7,462 nt of DNA. Source: an uncultured Peptococcaceae bacterium (GTDB lineage Bacteria > Bacillota > Dehalobacteriia > UBA4068 > JAAVYR01). Numbering within the stretch: position 1 is the stretch's first letter; the number at the start of each line of letters is the position of its first letter. Made by a program: the position numbers and the translations under genes. The stretch lies in assembly GCA_949739465.1 (NCBI GenBank), contig CATIYQ010000076.1, forward strand, positions 1 to 7,462, given 5' to 3'. Shown here piece after piece: positions 5,220-7,462 of the stretch. Under the pieces are notes generated by a model. That model searched no databases. It saw nothing but the letters and a program-made list of their open reading frames with translations, and was not told the origin of the DNA.

Positions 5220-6275
5220 ATGGGAGAAAATATCCCTATTTTTGAAAAAAATCAACTGCCCGGCATCGACTATCTGACAGGCGTTGCCGATAGAAACATG
5301 CTCCATCGTCAGGTTTACGCTCTTTTACGAGAAGGCGCGCCTTTTTCCTTTTTGCTGGTTGATATAGAAAATTTCGCCCTTTTTAACCAAGAATTGGACC
5401 CGCTCCAAGCAGACCAAGTCTTAAAACGTTTCGCCGCCTTTTTGCAGCAAAATATAACGTCAGGCATGAAGCTGGGACGGTGGCAAGGTAATTGCTTCGC
5501 TCTCCTTTTGCCGGGGCAAAACCGCAAACAATGCGAAGATTTCACCCACCAACTGATAGCTCGCTTAGCTCACGCGCCCTGGCAAATAGCTGAGCTGCCC
5601 ATTGGTATTCATACCGGGTTTAGCTGCTGCCCGCCGGGAAACGCCGCCACCCTCATCGCCCAGGCGGAATCCGCCCTGTCAGAAGAAAAACGGCAAAAGA
5701 AACAGCCCGCCTGGCTTGGACAAGGACACCCCTCGCTGCAAAACCAATTGCTGTTATCTTTCCTCACCACCAGGGATTCATATTATCAAAAATTTATTTT
5801 AAAGACCATAGAGACCGCCCATAAAATGGGACAAGCCCTGGAAATGAGCGATATGATGCTGAAGAATTTAGAAACAGCCGCCCTTTGGCAGGATACGGGC
5901 ATGGTCGAAATCCCCGCCTCTATTCTGCTTCACCCGGGACCTTTACCGGAGAAATATTGGCAGGTAATCAACCGCCACCCCATTCACAGCAGCAGCGTCG
6001 CCGCTAAAATGGAGCTGGGAGAATCCGTAGTCCAAGCCATTCTTCACCACCATGAGAAATGGGACGGCAGCGGCTATCCTCACCATTTGCAGGGAACGGA
6101 AATCCCGCTCCTCGCCCGCATCCTGCAAATTGCCGGCAGCTGGAGCGCCATGCAGCTCCCCCGTCCCTACCGCAAACAGCTCTCTCACAGCGCCGCGCTG
6201 GAAGAAATTTATGCAGGGAGAAACAAAGCCTTCGACCCCCACTTGGTCAGCATTTTCCGCAAAGCCATTCTTTAA
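5220..6275 (+). CDS. Soluble GGDEF/HD-GYP fusion protein with both active sites degenerate
   Basis: A 351-residue protein with no membrane segment. Residues 15-160 form a GGDEF (diguanylate cyclase) fold: the entry motif DYLTGVADRNML (17-28), FSFLLVDIENFALFN (42-56, where active cyclases have D-x-D-x-F-K-x-x-N), and a beta-hairpin where GGDEF is replaced by QGNCF (89-93). No RxxD inhibitory site precedes it. Residues 185-351 form an HD-GYP (c-di-GMP phosphodiesterase) fold. HPIHSS (253-258), the ILHHHEKWDGSGYP segment (274-287) and RPYRK (315-319) are kept. The HD motif is Q224-D225, DxGK is DTGM (225-228), and the usual ADxxDA is AGSWSA (305-310). Catalysis by either domain is therefore doubtful; nucleotide binding or scaffolding is inferred. 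The frame is intact, so this is not a pseudogene. It stands divergently from the sigma operon. Confidence 0.88.
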   Translation: MGENIPIFEKNQLPGIDYLTGVADRNMLHRQVYALLREGAPFSFLLVDIENFALFNQELDPLQADQVLKRFAAFLQQNITSGMKLGRWQGNCFALLLPGQNRKQCEDFTHQLIARLAHAPWQIAELPIGIHTGFSCCPPGNAATLIAQAESALSEEKRQKKQPAWLGQGHPSLQNQLLLSFLTTRDSYYQKFILKTIETAHKMGQALEMSDMMLKNLETAALWQDTGMVEIPASILLHPGPLPEKYWQVINRHPIHSSSVAAKMELGESVVQAILHHHEKWDGSGYPHHLQGTEIPLLARILQIAGSWSAMQLPRPYRKQLSHSAALEEIYAGRNKAFDPHLVSIFRKAIL

Positions 6276-6278
6276 ATC

Positions 6279-7442
6279 TTACAGATAACCGGCAAAGATT
6301 TTCTCCGCCAAGGACTGATAATAGGTCACATCAATTTTTGCGCCCAGAGAATTTGCCAGGTGTTTTTTCGCCAGCTCCGGCGTATAATCAGACAACAAAT
6401 AAACGCGGTAGTTATGATAACCCTTTTCATAGTGCTGCACCGTAGGCAGGGCTTTTACACTGCTGATTTTCAGGCTTGCCGGGTCGTCCTTCACGCCGCT
6501 GACGGTGATTTCCACCATAGCGCCCAGGAGGGTATCCGTCTTCTTTTGGCTGGAGATAAAGTTGCCCAGAGAATAAACCACCGGCACCGTCCTGCCATCT
6601 GCCGACGTGACGTTCTCAATGGGTTGAATGACATGAGGATGACCGCCTAAGATGAGGTCCGCCCCCGCGTCTGCCGTCTCTTGGGCAATAGAGGTCTGAT
6701 TGCTGTTGGGACTGAGGTGATATTCGTCGCCCCAGTGGTAATTGACGATAACAAAATCCGCCTGGTTTTTCGCCCGCGCAATGTCCGCTTTAATCGCATC
6801 CATATCGATTAACGCTACCTGCCACGGTTGTTTTACCGGGATACCGTTGGTGCCGTAGGTGTAGCTAAGAAAGGCAAAACGGAAGCCCTCACGCTCCTCA
6901 ATAACGATTTTACTGTCCCGCTCCTCCTGACTGCCAAAAATCCCCGTTATCTGCACCGTGGGGTGATTCACCCAGACCTCATAAGTTGCGGTCGCGCCTT
7001 TCGCTCCTGTGTCCATAATGTGATTGTTGGCAAAGTTTACCACATCAAACCCCGCGTCGATTAAAGCGTCCACCGCCGAAGGCGGCGCGTTAAAAGAAGG
7101 ATAACCAGAAGGTCCACGATTGGGATTAGTGGGCGTTTCCTGATTGACGAAAGCAATATCCGCTTGTCCAATCTGTTCTTTGACAAACTGGTAAATGGGC
7201 TTGTAATCATAGCTGCCGTCGGCTTGCCGCGCGTCTTTACTGATGGTGTCATGGAGCAGATTATCCCCCGCGGCGAGAATGGTGATTTCCACCGGTTGGG
7301 GCGTGTTATCCACGATAGGCAGATTTTCCCCGCCGGTTGCTGCACCGTCCCGGAGTGCGCCGATGCCCAGAGAGATGAGATAACCGCCCACAAAACAGCA
7401 GAGCAAGAGGATGATTCTCGCCATTTTATGAGAAGGCAGCAC
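6279..7442 (-). CDS. CapA-family (PGA_cap) metallophosphatase-like protein, possibly cut at its start
   Basis: A CapA/poly-gamma-glutamate-synthesis type protein of about 387 residues. An N-terminal hydrophobic anchor (about 8-30) has no clear lipobox and would place the domain outside the membrane. The calcineurin-like CapA motifs appear in order: AAGDNLLHD (57-65), NQETPTNP (100-107), FANNHIMDTG (138-147), NYHWGDEY (234-241), GADLILGGHPHVIQPIE (260-276) and YSLGNFISSQ (290-299). The D, N and H residues in these motifs are the expected metal ligands. Family members act on cell-surface polymers, but this one has no capB/capC-like neighbours here, so the substrate is unknown. The start is uncertain: the GTG at 7442 and the ATG at 7424 both lack a Shine-Dalgarno, and the frame stays open to the window edge. 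The stop codon lies 3 bp from the convergent gene's stop. Confidence 0.88.
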   Translation of the reverse strand: MLPSHKMARIILLLCCFVGGYLISLGIGALRDGAATGGENLPIVDNTPQPVEITILAAGDNLLHDTISKDARQADGSYDYKPIYQFVKEQIGQADIAFVNQETPTNPNRGPSGYPSFNAPPSAVDALIDAGFDVVNFANNHIMDTGAKGATATYEVWVNHPTVQITGIFGSQEERDSKIVIEEREGFRFAFLSYTYGTNGIPVKQPWQVALIDMDAIKADIARAKNQADFVIVNYHWGDEYHLSPNSNQTSIAQETADAGADLILGGHPHVIQPIENVTSADGRTVPVVYSLGNFISSQKKTDTLLGAMVEITVSGVKDDPASLKISSVKALPTVQHYEKGYHNYRVYLLSDYTPELAKKHLANSLGAKIDVTYYQSLAEKIFAGYL

Positions 7443-7462
7443 AGAAAATATTTTATCGAAAA

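Noticed and set aside
5124..5306. 60-residue minus-strand open frame at the start of the GGDEF/HD-GYP gene
   Set aside because: It overlaps the secure plus-strand gene and its promoter region, and the translation shows no family features.
5220..6275. GGDEF/HD-GYP gene as a pseudogene
   Set aside because: The frame is uninterrupted, it has a good ribosome-binding site, and structural motifs including GYP are kept. The active-site losses are better read as a non-catalytic protein.
6279..7442. Capsule (poly-gamma-glutamate) biosynthesis locus
   Set aside because: Only a CapA-like protein is present, with no capB/capC-like ligase genes in the window. A capsule function cannot be claimed.

Overview
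The window looks like ordinary chromosomal DNA of a low-to-mid GC member of the Bacillota (Firmicutes). The evidence is strong AGGAGG/AGGTG ribosome-binding sites, AT-rich intergenic DNA, an ECF sigma / zinc anti-sigma pair, and a DUF951 gene next to rpsF, an arrangement I associate with origin-proximal DNA of Clostridia/Negativicutes-type genomes. A Negativicutes-like source is my best guess, but it is inferred from gene content and not proven. I see no phage, insertion sequence, tRNA, rRNA or CRISPR signal.

Layout from left to right. (1) Positions 1-138, minus strand: the first 46 codons of rpsF (ribosomal protein S6). It has its own promoter (-35 at 232-237, -10 at 209-214) and a short structured leader that may be the S6:S18 autoregulatory site. 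(2) Positions 294-2924, minus strand: a compact four-gene cluster transcribed CvpA-like membrane protein > membrane-anchored HEAT-repeat protein > MscS-type mechanosensitive channel > DUF951 zinc-ribbon-like protein. Spacings are 32 nt, 18 nt and a 23-nt overlap, and the cluster points into rpsF. (3) Positions 3047-3080: a perfect 14-bp stem-loop that terminates the next operon. (4) Positions 3124-4907, minus strand: an ECF sigma factor followed by its zinc-finger (zf-HC2) transmembrane anti-sigma factor, joined by a TTGA stop/start overlap. (5) Positions 4908-5219: an AT-rich divergent intergenic region. (6) Positions 5220-6275, plus strand: a soluble GGDEF plus HD-GYP fusion in which both catalytic sites are degenerate. 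(7) Positions 6279-7442 or beyond, minus strand: a CapA-family (PGA_cap) metallophosphatase-like protein with an N-terminal membrane anchor, converging on gene 6 with a 3-bp gap.

Functionally, most of the window concerns the cell envelope: an envelope-stress type sigma/anti-sigma switch, a mechanosensitive channel, two other membrane proteins and a CapA-like surface enzyme. The ribosomal rpsF operon begins at the left edge. The most unusual item is the double-degenerate GGDEF/HD-GYP protein, which keeps the folds and the GYP loop but has lost the GGDEF signature, the HD histidine and the downstream aspartate of the HD-GYP site. It is more likely a nucleotide-binding or scaffold protein than a c-di-GMP enzyme. 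No clearly unknown multigene system is visible.
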